NCBI GenBank assembly: GCA_050305935.1
Contig: JBNLGG010000064.1
Location: 1-24,028 of the forward strand
Length of the DNA: 24,028 nucleotides
Reading direction: 5' to 3'
From: CAJXNP01 sp050305935
GTDB taxonomy: Bacteria > Bacteroidota > Bacteroidia > Cytophagales > Cyclobacteriaceae
How positions within the stretch are numbered: the first letter of the stretch is position 1; every line of letters starts with the position of its first letter. Position numbers and translations under genes: made by a program. The notes beneath the pieces are model-generated. The model saw only the letters and a program-made list of their open reading frames with translations. It did no database searches and was not told the DNA's origin. This document shows positions 1 through 6,423 of the stretch, in pieces.

Positions 1-367
1 ATAGTGCCGAAATAGTAGATATGGCAGGCTTAGATACAAGGATGTTCATCTTACCGAGGGAGGTCTCGGAGTTGGAAACGATTCTGAGAAGTCAGCAGAG
101 GTCATAGTACCTATCGGCTACGAGCAGTACGAACTGCTGAGGTCTCACAAGATGGGGAAGGACCGAACGTAAAGTGAAGTGAAAATTCGGTAAGGAATAC
201 TGATCATAGCATCTTTATAGCCTTACCCTAAAAGTACCGGAAAGCAATTACTGGTGTAAAGAGCGGTAAGTGTATGCTTTACGAACCGCCGTATACGAGA
301 ACCGTACGTACGGTGGTGTGAGAGGTGCACTCCGTCAGTTATCGCTGGCGGAGCCATCTACTCGATT
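1..367 (+). mobile_element. Group II intron, 3' part, lacking its reverse transcriptase ORF
   Basis: The segment ends in a recognisable group II intron 3' structure. A domain V hairpin lies at about 284-319: ACCGCCGTA pairs with TACGGTGGT, with a two-base CG bulge and a small TACG/CGTA apical stem. Domain VI follows, with CTCCGTCAG (330-338) pairing to CTGGCGGAG (345-353). After it comes CTACTCGATT, where A360 is a plausible bulged branch-point adenosine 7 bases from an inferred 3' splice site at 367/368. Bases 1 to about 190 resemble the intron sequence that normally precedes the encoded protein (for example AGAAGTCAGCAGAGGTC), from memory of such introns. Fewer than 100 bases separate this from domain V, so no maturase/reverse transcriptase fits. 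Such an intron could move only with protein supplied in trans. The left boundary is outside the window or not identifiable. Confidence 0.8.
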
Positions 368-1309
368 GACTACCGTATATTTCAGCAACGGTATCCATTG
401 TTTTTTTAATTCCATATCCACAAAACTTATGTGCTTGTCAAGGTCTTCTGATTTAATAAGTATGTTTGAGAGCCATAGTTCCACACCATTGTTAAACTGT
501 AGAATTGAATACTCATAACCATTCCAAGGTGAATTGTTAGAATTTGAAACGTACCGAAATACTTTGACAATGTCTTTCTTGTCAAATAATTGCTTTTTGT
601 CCCCAATTATTGTGATGAATCTGTTTTCACCTTTTTGAAAGTGAAGTTTGAGTTTTCCGTTTCGCTTAAAATGATTTATTGAGATTACTATTCCAGGTAA
701 AGCAAGTAGGGAGCAGAAACCTTGTAAAATCAAGAAAACAGATAAATTAAACTTGTTTCCAACCATTATATCTATTGCAAGTGGCATCAATAAATAAAGA
801 AGGCTCCATCCAAACATGTATATTAAACGCTTAGTCGTAAATTTATACCTAGACTCATTGTTCCTGCCGTTAGTTGAATGTATTTTCTTTTTGCCTCTAC
901 CAAATGCTCCAAAGACCTTTTGTAGAAAAGTGGTTTCAATAGCTTTAAACTTGTTAAGAGTTCTCAGAAACTCTGTTGTTGATTCAAGCGAGAACTTTTC
1001 GATTAAATCCGATACTTCATCATTGGTTAAATCATAAACCAATTTAGATTTATTGATTAACTTCTTATACAGGAATTGAATTGAGAATCTGTCAGATTCA
1101 TAGCCGCTTATTACTAGTTCGCGGTTCCCTTGTTCCAAGTTTAATGAAGGAAAAGCATGAGATTCTACAAGTTCAAGATGTTTTGCAACTTGCTCTTCCC
1201 ATGGATATTGCTTGAAAATTGATTTTACCTCAGAAGTTTGCTTTGAACCAAGTAATTCATACTCATCTGGTTCGTTGTTCACAAATTGTCTTCGAAGAAT
1301 TATGCTCAT
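335..1309 (-). CDS. Hypothetical two-helix membrane protein, 3' end replaced by intron sequence
   Basis: The 324-residue protein belongs to no family I recognise. Its soluble N-terminal half contains YPWEEQ near residue 36 and is followed by a basic linker (GRGKKK). Two adjacent hydrophobic helices follow (YMFGWSLLYLLMPLAI and LSVFLILQGFCSLLALPG). A C-terminal soluble portion rich in short beta-like stretches (GENRFITIIGD, YEYSILQFNNGVELWLSN) may be a small PH-like fold, which is only a guess. The reading frame runs into the group II intron: the last ten residues (NRVDGSASDN) and the stop lie inside intron domain VI, antisense to it. The original C-terminus is therefore lost or altered. Codon and base composition are clearly more AT-rich than in the housekeeping genes to the right, which suggests horizontal acquisition. 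Whether the chimeric protein is functional cannot be told from the sequence. Confidence 0.65.
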   Translation of the reverse strand: MSIILRRQFVNNEPDEYELLGSKQTSEVKSIFKQYPWEEQVAKHLELVESHAFPSLNLEQGNRELVISGYESDRFSIQFLYKKLINKSKLVYDLTNDEVSDLIEKFSLESTTEFLRTLNKFKAIETTFLQKVFGAFGRGKKKIHSTNGRNNESRYKFTTKRLIYMFGWSLLYLLMPLAIDIMVGNKFNLSVFLILQGFCSLLALPGIVISINHFKRNGKLKLHFQKGENRFITIIGDKKQLFDKKDIVKVFRYVSNSNNSPWNGYEYSILQFNNGVELWLSNILIKSEDLDKHISFVDMELKKQWIPLLKYTVVNRVDGSASDN

Positions 1310-1340
1310 AGAAAATAATGGTAGTCAACATCCGAGTATA

Positions 1341-1354
1341 TTCCACTAGTGGAA
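1341..1354. promoter_or_regulatory. Perfect 14-base palindrome upstream of the membrane-protein gene
   Basis: TTCCACTAGTGGAA is a perfect palindrome 31 bases upstream of the start codon of the leftward gene and just beyond the stop of the recombinase relic. Its position fits an operator for the leftward gene, but no matching promoter elements are evident. The function is inferred from symmetry and location only. Confidence 0.3.
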
Positions 1355-1373
1355 CATATCCGCTATATACCCC

Positions 1374-1505
1374 CTAATCTAATGGATTTTTAATTTGCGT
1401 CAAACCATTCACCGCTACATGGGTGTATACCTCAGTGGTCCGGGATGAATTGTGACCTAAGAGTGTTTTTATTGACCTCTGATCTGTCCCGTTTTTCAAT
1501 AAGTG
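1374..1505 (-). pseudogene. Relic of a tyrosine recombinase (XerD/phage integrase family), C-terminal 43 residues
   Basis: Reading leftward, 43 codons and a TAG stop spell the end of a tyrosine recombinase catalytic domain. The stretch starts HLLKNGTDQRSIKTLLGHNS and continues through TTEVYTHV to IKNPLD. It contains the family's LGH box (conserved His/Trp position) and the nucleophile tyrosine in VYTHV, and ends with the I-K-x-P-L-D tail common in Bacteroidetes integrases. Further upstream the frame becomes non-homologous and hits two consecutive TAG codons (around 1518-1523). The catalytic arginine, lysine and first HxxR box are therefore absent, and this is a decayed fragment without a start codon. 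It probably marks the former end of an integrative element near the group II intron. The recombinase identity is secure; the element type is unknown. Confidence 0.8.
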
Positions 1506-1584
1506 TATCAGTATCTCCTACTATTTGATGTTACCTTTTTCATCCCTTTGCCATGCAAAATTTTTGAATTTTCGCCCTCGCTCT

Positions 1585-1614
1585 GTCGTAGGTTAAGCGC
1601 AGCGGTCCTACGAC
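1585..1614. repeat. Small stem-loop repeat (GTCGTAGG ... CCTACGAC)
   Basis: GTCGTAGG (1585-1592) and CCTACGAC (1607-1614) are perfect 8-base inverted arms around a 14-base loop containing TTAAGCGCAGC. The wording (GTAGGTTA-GCGCAGC) resembles small interspersed palindromes seen in many bacterial genomes. That comparison is from memory, and no second copy is seen in this window. Confidence 0.4.
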
Positions 1615-1742
1615 CTACCGTCAAATAGAGTATTCGCTCGATCGAAGCATTTAGAGATAAAATAATATATCAGAAGAATGTATTCAAATATAGATAGGAA
1701 AGGTGGACTGTGGGTTTTGAGCAGGTATCGAGCGGATGTTAC

Positions 1743-1899
1743 AACTAGTGTCAAGTCAACCGTCTATATTCGGGTTCGTAAAAAGTCGATTTTGTTAAAT
1801 AACACTCCCCTACCCCTCTTCCCGATAGCTATCGGGAGGGAATATAGGTGACTTTTTGCGAACCCTAACTGACAGTTAACTATTGACTTAACACTAGTT
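1743..1899. repeat. 157-base nested inverted repeat, MITE-like
   Basis: Three sets of arms are concentric. The outer arms are 1743-1759 and 1883-1899 (17 bases, one mismatch, beginning AACTAGTGT). The middle arms are 1772-1787 and 1850-1865 (16 bases, one mismatch, GGGTTCGTAAAAAGTC and its near-complement). The centre is a perfect 18-base palindrome at 1820-1837, TCCCGATAGCTATCGGGA. No coding capacity is present. Terminal inverted repeats without a gene suggest a miniature transposable element or a large non-coding hairpin; target-site duplications are not obvious. Confidence 0.55.
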
Positions 1900-1937
1900 T
1901 GAAACCCTAAATAACTCAATAACCAACAACCCAATAA

Positions 1938-2366
1938 CTATTTCCCCACTACCTGCATCGCCACTTTCCTCGACCTTGGCCGTGTATCAAAATCGATAAA
2001 GATAATCTGCTGCCAGGTGCCAAGTAACATTTCCCCTTGAACAAAAGGAACGGTCAGTGAGCTTCCCTGGGTAGTCGACCGCACATGGGCTGCGCCATTA
2101 TCGTCACCCCAGGTTTGGTTATGCTGGTATTGTGGTCCGTAGGGCGCGATCTTGTTCCAGAAGAGTGCGATGTCGTGATGTACCAGGCCGGGCTCGTATT
2201 CGATGGTGCTTATGCCTGTAGTTGAGCCTATCCCAAAGACGGTCACATTTCCTTCCCGGAAGCCCGATCGGGTAATTATGGAAGCCACTTGGTCGGTGAT
2301 GTCGATGATATCAGTTTCCCCTTTGGTGGTAAACTGGATGAAGTCTGTTTTAATGTCCAGGCTCAT
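1938..2366 (-). CDS. yjbQ: YjbQ/UPF0047 family protein (secondary thiamine-phosphate synthase)
   Basis: The 142-residue protein matches the compact YjbQ fold over its full length: an N-terminal strand region, GSTTGISTIEYEPGLVHHD, a WGDDNGAAH segment, then SSLTVPF and LGTWQQIIFIDFD near the end. The E. coli homologue shows weak thiamine-phosphate synthase activity when overexpressed, and the family's physiological role remains uncertain. In many members the first conserved segment reads H-T/S-T-A and the second N-x-H-A-H. Here they read GSTTG and GAAH, so some presumed active-site histidines differ, although His in GAAH and the HH pair remain. The start codon fits the family length. The gene diverges from glnS with a 99-base spacer and is probably monocistronic. 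The cytosolic location is inferred from the lack of a signal peptide. Confidence 0.85.
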   Translation of the reverse strand: MSLDIKTDFIQFTTKGETDIIDITDQVASIITRSGFREGNVTVFGIGSTTGISTIEYEPGLVHHDIALFWNKIAPYGPQYQHNQTWGDDNGAAHVRSTTQGSSLTVPFVQGEMLLGTWQQIIFIDFDTRPRSRKVAMQVVGK

Positions 2367-2465
2367 TTTTTTCGATTTTTATTCAACCCAAATAACACAT
2401 AAGAGACATACTTTAGTTTAATTTGCATTTGTATTTTATTCATACATAAGAAAAAAGTATAAGGA

Positions 2466-4175
2466 ATGAGTCAGAAGGAAGCCACAGAAGAATACGTGTC
2501 TTTAAATTTCATTGAGCAGATCATTGAAAAAGACATCAAGGCGGGCAAGAATGGGGGCAAGGTGATCACTCGGTTTCCACCCGAACCAAACGGGTACTTG
2601 CACATTGGGCATGCGAAATCCATCGTGTTGAATTTTGGCCTGGCTCAAAAATACAATGGCGTGTGCAACCTGCGCTTTGACGATACGAATCCCACCACCG
2701 AAGATACGGAATATGTAGATGCGATTCTGGACGATGTGAAGTGGCTTGGATATGATCCGGGCGATAAGATCTTTTACGCTTCGGATTATTTCGATAAGCT
2801 CTATGAATTCGCCACAGTGCTGATCAAAAAAGGCCTGGCCTACGTGGATGACTCGTCGGCCGAGCAAATTGCCGAGAGCAAGGGAACACCTACTGTTCCC
2901 GGAAAGGAAAGTCCGTTCAGAAGCCGGTCGGTGGAAGAAAACCTCGATCTGTTTGAGCGAATGAGGAAAGGCGAGTTCCATGATGGTGCCAAGGTATTGC
3001 GGGCGAAGATCGATATGGCTTCTCCGAACATGCACATGCGTGACCCGGCATTATACCGGATCAAGCGCGGCCACCACCACCGTACGGGCGATAACTGGTG
3101 CATTTACCCGATGTACGACTTTGCCCATGGGCAGAGTGATTACTTTGAAGGGATTACGCATTCTATCTGTACTCTGGAGTTTGAAGTTCACCGGCCTTTG
3201 TACAACTGGCTGGTCGATCATTTGAAAGAGGGTGAATACCGCCCGCAACAAATCGAATTTGCACGGCTCGAACTGGGCTATGCCATCACCAGTAAGCGAA
3301 AACTCCTGCAACTGGTGAAAGAGAAATATGTAAGCGGTTGGGATGATCCCCGCATGCCCACGATCAAGGGAATGCGACGACGCGGCTATACGCCCGAGGC
3401 GCTTCGATTATTCTGCAATAAAGTGGGCGTGGCAAAAAGAGATAATTTAATTGATCCTACCTTGCTGGAATTTGCCGTTCGCGAAGACCTGAACAAAAAA
3501 GCAAACAGGGCGCTTGCAGTACTTGACCCGGTCAAAGTGGTGTTGACCAATTATCCCGAAGGAGCCGAGGAAACCGTACTGGCTACCAATAACCCCGAAA
3601 ATGAAGAAGCAGGGAAAAGGGAAATAAAATTTACACGTGAACTGTACATCGAGCGCGACGACTTTATGGAAGATCCGCCCAAAAAGTATTTCCGATTAAG
3701 TCCGGGTAATATGGTGCGTTTAAAATATGCCTACATTGTTGAATGCACAAATGTAATCAAGGATGAGAATGGACAGATCACTGAGATCCATTGCGAATAC
3801 ATTCCCGAATCAAAGAGTGGCGATGATACCAGCGGCCTGAAGGTGAAGGGTACCATCCATTGGGTGTCGGCCAAATATGGAGTCAATATGGAGGTGCGGA
3901 TGTATGACCGTCTGTTCATGGAGGAAGATCCTTCCGGCGACGATGAAAAGGACTTTAAAGAATTTCTGAATCCTGATTCCTTAAAAGTGATCACTAATGC
4001 GGTAGGGGAGCCGTTACTTGCCCATGTTGAGGTGGAGCAAAAGTACCAGTTTGAGCGGAAAGGCTATTTTTGCCTCGATCCCGATTCCAGGGAAGGCAAG
4101 CCGGTGTTTAACCTGACCGTTCCACTGCGCGACTCCTGGGCAAAGATTTCCCAGAAAATGAACAATCAGAATTAA
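2466..4175 (+). CDS. glnS: Glutaminyl-tRNA synthetase (class I)
   Basis: This cytosolic enzyme charges tRNA-Gln with glutamine using ATP. The 569-residue length is close to that of E. coli GlnRS. The Rossmann catalytic domain opens with PEPNGYLHIGHAKS, placing the HIGH motif at residues 46-49. The KMSKS-equivalent loop reads TSKRK at 275-279, followed by the family's WDDPRMPT segment. The C-terminal part (about 350-560) matches the two beta-barrel anticodon-binding domains of the GlnRS type. RFDDTNP, LEFEVHRPLYNW and the absence of GluRS-specific features favour GlnRS over GluRS. The start follows AAGGA, which abuts the ATG, so initiation does not rely on a well-spaced Shine-Dalgarno sequence. 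A strong terminator lies 9 bases downstream, so the gene ends its own transcript. Confidence 0.97.
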   Translation: MSQKEATEEYVSLNFIEQIIEKDIKAGKNGGKVITRFPPEPNGYLHIGHAKSIVLNFGLAQKYNGVCNLRFDDTNPTTEDTEYVDAILDDVKWLGYDPGDKIFYASDYFDKLYEFATVLIKKGLAYVDDSSAEQIAESKGTPTVPGKESPFRSRSVEENLDLFERMRKGEFHDGAKVLRAKIDMASPNMHMRDPALYRIKRGHHHRTGDNWCIYPMYDFAHGQSDYFEGITHSICTLEFEVHRPLYNWLVDHLKEGEYRPQQIEFARLELGYAITSKRKLLQLVKEKYVSGWDDPRMPTIKGMRRRGYTPEALRLFCNKVGVAKRDNLIDPTLLEFAVREDLNKKANRALAVLDPVKVVLTNYPEGAEETVLATNNPENEEAGKREIKFTRELYIERDDFMEDPPKKYFRLSPGNMVRLKYAYIVECTNVIKDENGQITEIHCEYIPESKSGDDTSGLKVKGTIHWVSAKYGVNMEVRMYDRLFMEEDPSGDDEKDFKEFLNPDSLKVITNAVGEPLLAHVEVEQKYQFERKGYFCLDPDSREGKPVFNLTVPLRDSWAKISQKMNNQN

Positions 4176-4183
4176 ATATTACA

Positions 4184-4216
4184 GGGCAACTTTCATCAAG
4201 TTGCCTTTTTTATTTT
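4184..4216 (+). terminator. Intrinsic terminator after glnS
   Basis: GGCAACTT (4185-4192) and AAGTTGCC (4198-4205) form a perfect 8-bp stem with the loop TCATC. A T-rich tract (TTTTTTATTTTT) follows directly. Confidence 0.93.
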
Positions 4217-4270
4217 TCCCCGGTGTAAATAATGATAATTTTATGTTGAAATGATCATGAATACACACTG

Positions 4271-5893
4271 ATGAGACTTCGATTTTTTATACTCTTTTCC
4301 TTTATTGTCGTACTATGCACCCATCCCGGTTATGGGCAAAAAATAGATCAGTCTTCCCGGATCAATCAATACCTTTTCCTGAAAGATCAAAAGGAATTTG
4401 GTAAATCGGCGAAGTTTGCGATGGATATTGGCTACGCTTACCTCGATACCGCCGACTATGAGTTTGCCAAGAAGTTTTTTGAGTACAGTATCAACGATAG
4501 CGAGCGTACAAATGATGTAGACCTCCAGTCAGAAGCTTATTATGCATTTGGCTACGCTACGTATTTGTATAGTGAGACCGTCCAGAATGCAGGTAAAAAG
4601 GAAGACTTATACCGGGAAGCACAAAAGAACTTTAAACGGGCGGTTAAGCACTATTCTGATTCGGAACTTAAACTAACCGAAAAGCACATTCTGGCCTTTT
4701 ATTACGGTGGGTTATGTGAATACAAGCTGGACAATTATGATGATGCTGCGAAAGCCCTGGATAAATCATTAAAGTTTGCCCAGGGGGCCAATATGAAAGA
4801 CGTGGCCATGGAATCCGCCAGGCTATTGGTGATCATCTATGGAGTGAACGACGAACCGGGAAGGGCGGATTATTACAATTCGATTTATGAAAACTATGTT
4901 AATTTTTCCAGGGCAGTGGACTCCCTTGAGCATACCAAGCAGAACATCCAACAGCTAAACGAAGCTGTTACCACGAAGGAGAGCGAACTGATGGAAAAAA
5001 ACCTGGCACTGCAAATGGCAGAGGACGAGGTGAAGGTAGGAGAGCAATTGATCAGGACGCGTGAAGACCAGCTTAGCTACCTGATCATCATATCGGGTTT
5101 TATTCTCTTTCTCCTGATCATCATCTTCCGCGCCTATCGCTTTACCAAGCGGGCCAAGCGGGAGCTCGAGTCGAAGAACAAGGAGATCCTCAACCAAAAG
5201 CAATTGCTGGAAAAGCGCCAGGAGGAAATCAGAAAGGAAAAGGCCAAGTCGGAAAAACTGCTTCTCAATATCCTTCCGAAACAGACGGCACTGGAGCTCA
5301 GGGAGAATGGCCGCGCCCGCCCGAGGCAATATAAAATGGTGACGGTATTGTTCGCAGACTTCAAGGGATTTACCCGCTTTTCAGAACGGAAGAGTCCGGA
5401 GGAAATCATCCGGGAACTGGATACCTGTTTTAATGCTTTTGACAATATCATTGAAAAACACAACCTGGAAAAAATTAAGACCATGGGCGATGGTTACATG
5501 TGCGCAGGCGGAGTACCCCTCCCTAACGAAACGAATCCGATGGATGCGGTGCGGGCTGGTATCGAGATGCTTGAATTTATGAAAAAAAGGAAGAGTGAAA
5601 TGCAGCAGCAGGGCAAGGAATTTTTTGAAGTCCGGATTGGAATTCACACTGGGCCGGTCATCGCCGGTGTGGTGGGAAGGAAGAAATTTGCCTACGATAT
5701 CTGGGGCGATACCGTTAATGTGGCGAGCCGTATGGAGTCGAGCGGCGAGGAGGGAAGGATCAATGTTTCCGGGGAAACTTTCGTCTATGTAAAGGACAAT
5801 TTTTTCTGTACCCATCGTGGTAAGATTCAGGCAAAGAACAAGGGTGAGATCGACATGTTTTTTGTGGATGGTCGGGTGAAGTATGCGAGCTAG
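4271..5893 (+). CDS. Membrane-bound class III adenylate cyclase with periplasmic TPR region
   Basis: The 540-residue protein is predicted to make cyclic AMP from ATP on the cytoplasmic face. A signal sequence ends near YGQ (residue 23). Helical TPR-type repeats follow (about 30-200), then a coiled coil (about 215-265), one transmembrane helix (about 270-290) and a second coiled coil leading into the catalytic domain (about 350-535). The catalytic residues are complete: metal-binding Asp363 (FADFKGF) and Asp407 (MGDGY), adenine-specifying Lys403 and Asp476 (YDIWGD), and transition-state Asn483 and Arg487 (NVASRM). The Lys/Asp pair favours ATP over GTP as substrate. The catalytic domain should act as a homodimer, and the TPR part probably senses a periplasmic partner (inference). 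The gene stands alone between a terminator and a long spacer. Short ATG alternatives upstream do not stay in frame. Confidence 0.9.
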   Translation: MRLRFFILFSFIVVLCTHPGYGQKIDQSSRINQYLFLKDQKEFGKSAKFAMDIGYAYLDTADYEFAKKFFEYSINDSERTNDVDLQSEAYYAFGYATYLYSETVQNAGKKEDLYREAQKNFKRAVKHYSDSELKLTEKHILAFYYGGLCEYKLDNYDDAAKALDKSLKFAQGANMKDVAMESARLLVIIYGVNDEPGRADYYNSIYENYVNFSRAVDSLEHTKQNIQQLNEAVTTKESELMEKNLALQMAEDEVKVGEQLIRTREDQLSYLIIISGFILFLLIIIFRAYRFTKRAKRELESKNKEILNQKQLLEKRQEEIRKEKAKSEKLLLNILPKQTALELRENGRARPRQYKMVTVLFADFKGFTRFSERKSPEEIIRELDTCFNAFDNIIEKHNLEKIKTMGDGYMCAGGVPLPNETNPMDAVRAGIEMLEFMKKRKSEMQQQGKEFFEVRIGIHTGPVIAGVVGRKKFAYDIWGDTVNVASRMESSGEEGRINVSGETFVYVKDNFFCTHRGKIQAKNKGEIDMFFVDGRVKYAS

Positions 5894-6284
5894 GTGGTGT
5901 GTTTTTTGGGACACAAAAAACGGCGGTGAGTTTAATTATTCCAAGGTCAAATCTGAGATCCAAAGGAGCAAAATCAATAGCTAAAAGTGGAGCCTTTAGC
6001 TGTCAAGAATTACCCATTCAGAGTCCCGACGGGGCGAGATAATTGCACCTAAATTTATTACGCACTTTCAGGGCTTTTCCATTGTTTGATTTAATCGCGT
6101 TGGGCTTTACCCAATGCTGACGGTAGTTTTGCTTGCCGGAGTTTCTGGTGTTTTGTGGAGTCACAAAACATGGGGGACGCACGGTGGAGTAGGGGAGGCA
6201 AGGTTGTTGACACAGTCGCAGATCCCGGAAGCGTTTACCCAGGGAATCATCCGTATTTCTCTACCCGCATTTAGTACATCAATC
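5894..6284. repeat. Non-coding spacer with a chain of short hairpins
   Basis: No credible gene is present. Four perfect small stems occur: GTTTTTTG/CAAAAAAC (5901-5908, 5914-5921), AGCTAAA/TTTAGCT (5979-5985, 5995-6001), TTGGG/CCCAA (6100-6104, 6110-6114) and GTTTTGTG/CACAAAAC (6150-6157, 6162-6169). The first and last resemble each other in arms and loop (GGACA versus GAGT) and may be copies of one motif bounding the segment. The stretch from GAGTCCCGACGGGG (about 6022) to CCCAATGCTGACGG recalls abundant non-coding repeat families of Bacteroidetes, by memory only. The 71-codon open frame at 6114-6326 runs through these hairpins and into the terminator, so I do not call it a gene. Confidence 0.45.
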
Positions 6285-6324
6285 AAAAAAAGCCAATCAA
6301 CCTCTTGTGAAGTGACTGGCTTTT
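6285..6324 (-). terminator. Terminator for the leftward efflux operon, possibly bidirectional
   Basis: AAAAAAAGCCAATCA pairs with TGACTGGCTTTT with one mismatch, and an inner CTT/AAG pairing closes a small loop. Read leftward, the stem is followed by seven T residues (complement of 6285-6291), which fits termination about 100 bases past the adaptor gene stop. Read rightward the T run is only four, so termination in that direction would be weaker. Confidence 0.8.
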
Positions 6325-6423
6325 GATTCAGATAAGTGAATTAAATGTTTACTTTGTTTAAATTAAGCTATGCTGTTGAAACGTAATTATTTAACATTTT
6401 ATTTTTAGACAAGACTAAATTAT

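Larger units (their letters stand above)
1310..1937. other. Non-coding accessory spacer with recombinase relic and palindromic repeats
   Basis: This 628-base stretch contains no intact gene. It holds the 14-base palindrome, the recombinase relic, a GTCGTAGG/CCTACGAC stem-loop and a nested inverted repeat, all listed separately. The remainder (about 1506-1584 and 1615-1742) shows stop codons in all frames and nothing recognisable. The density of symmetric repeats and relic coding sequence suggests repeated insertion and deletion. Confidence 0.6.

Noticed and set aside
270..518. 82-codon open frame beginning in the intron
   Set aside because: It runs through the domain V and VI hairpins into the antisense of the membrane-protein gene, and it shows no reverse transcriptase motif.
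1585..1614. Integron attC site
   Set aside because: The stem lacks the paired RYYYAAC/GTTRRRY core sites and no integron integrase is nearby.
2502..3035. 177-codon frame antisense to glnS
   Set aside because: It is a shadow of the GlnRS coding strand with no independent signals; glnS is unambiguous.
6114..6326. 70-residue open frame in the spacer before the efflux operon
   Set aside because: It crosses two hairpins and the terminator, and has no ribosome binding site or recognisable protein pattern.
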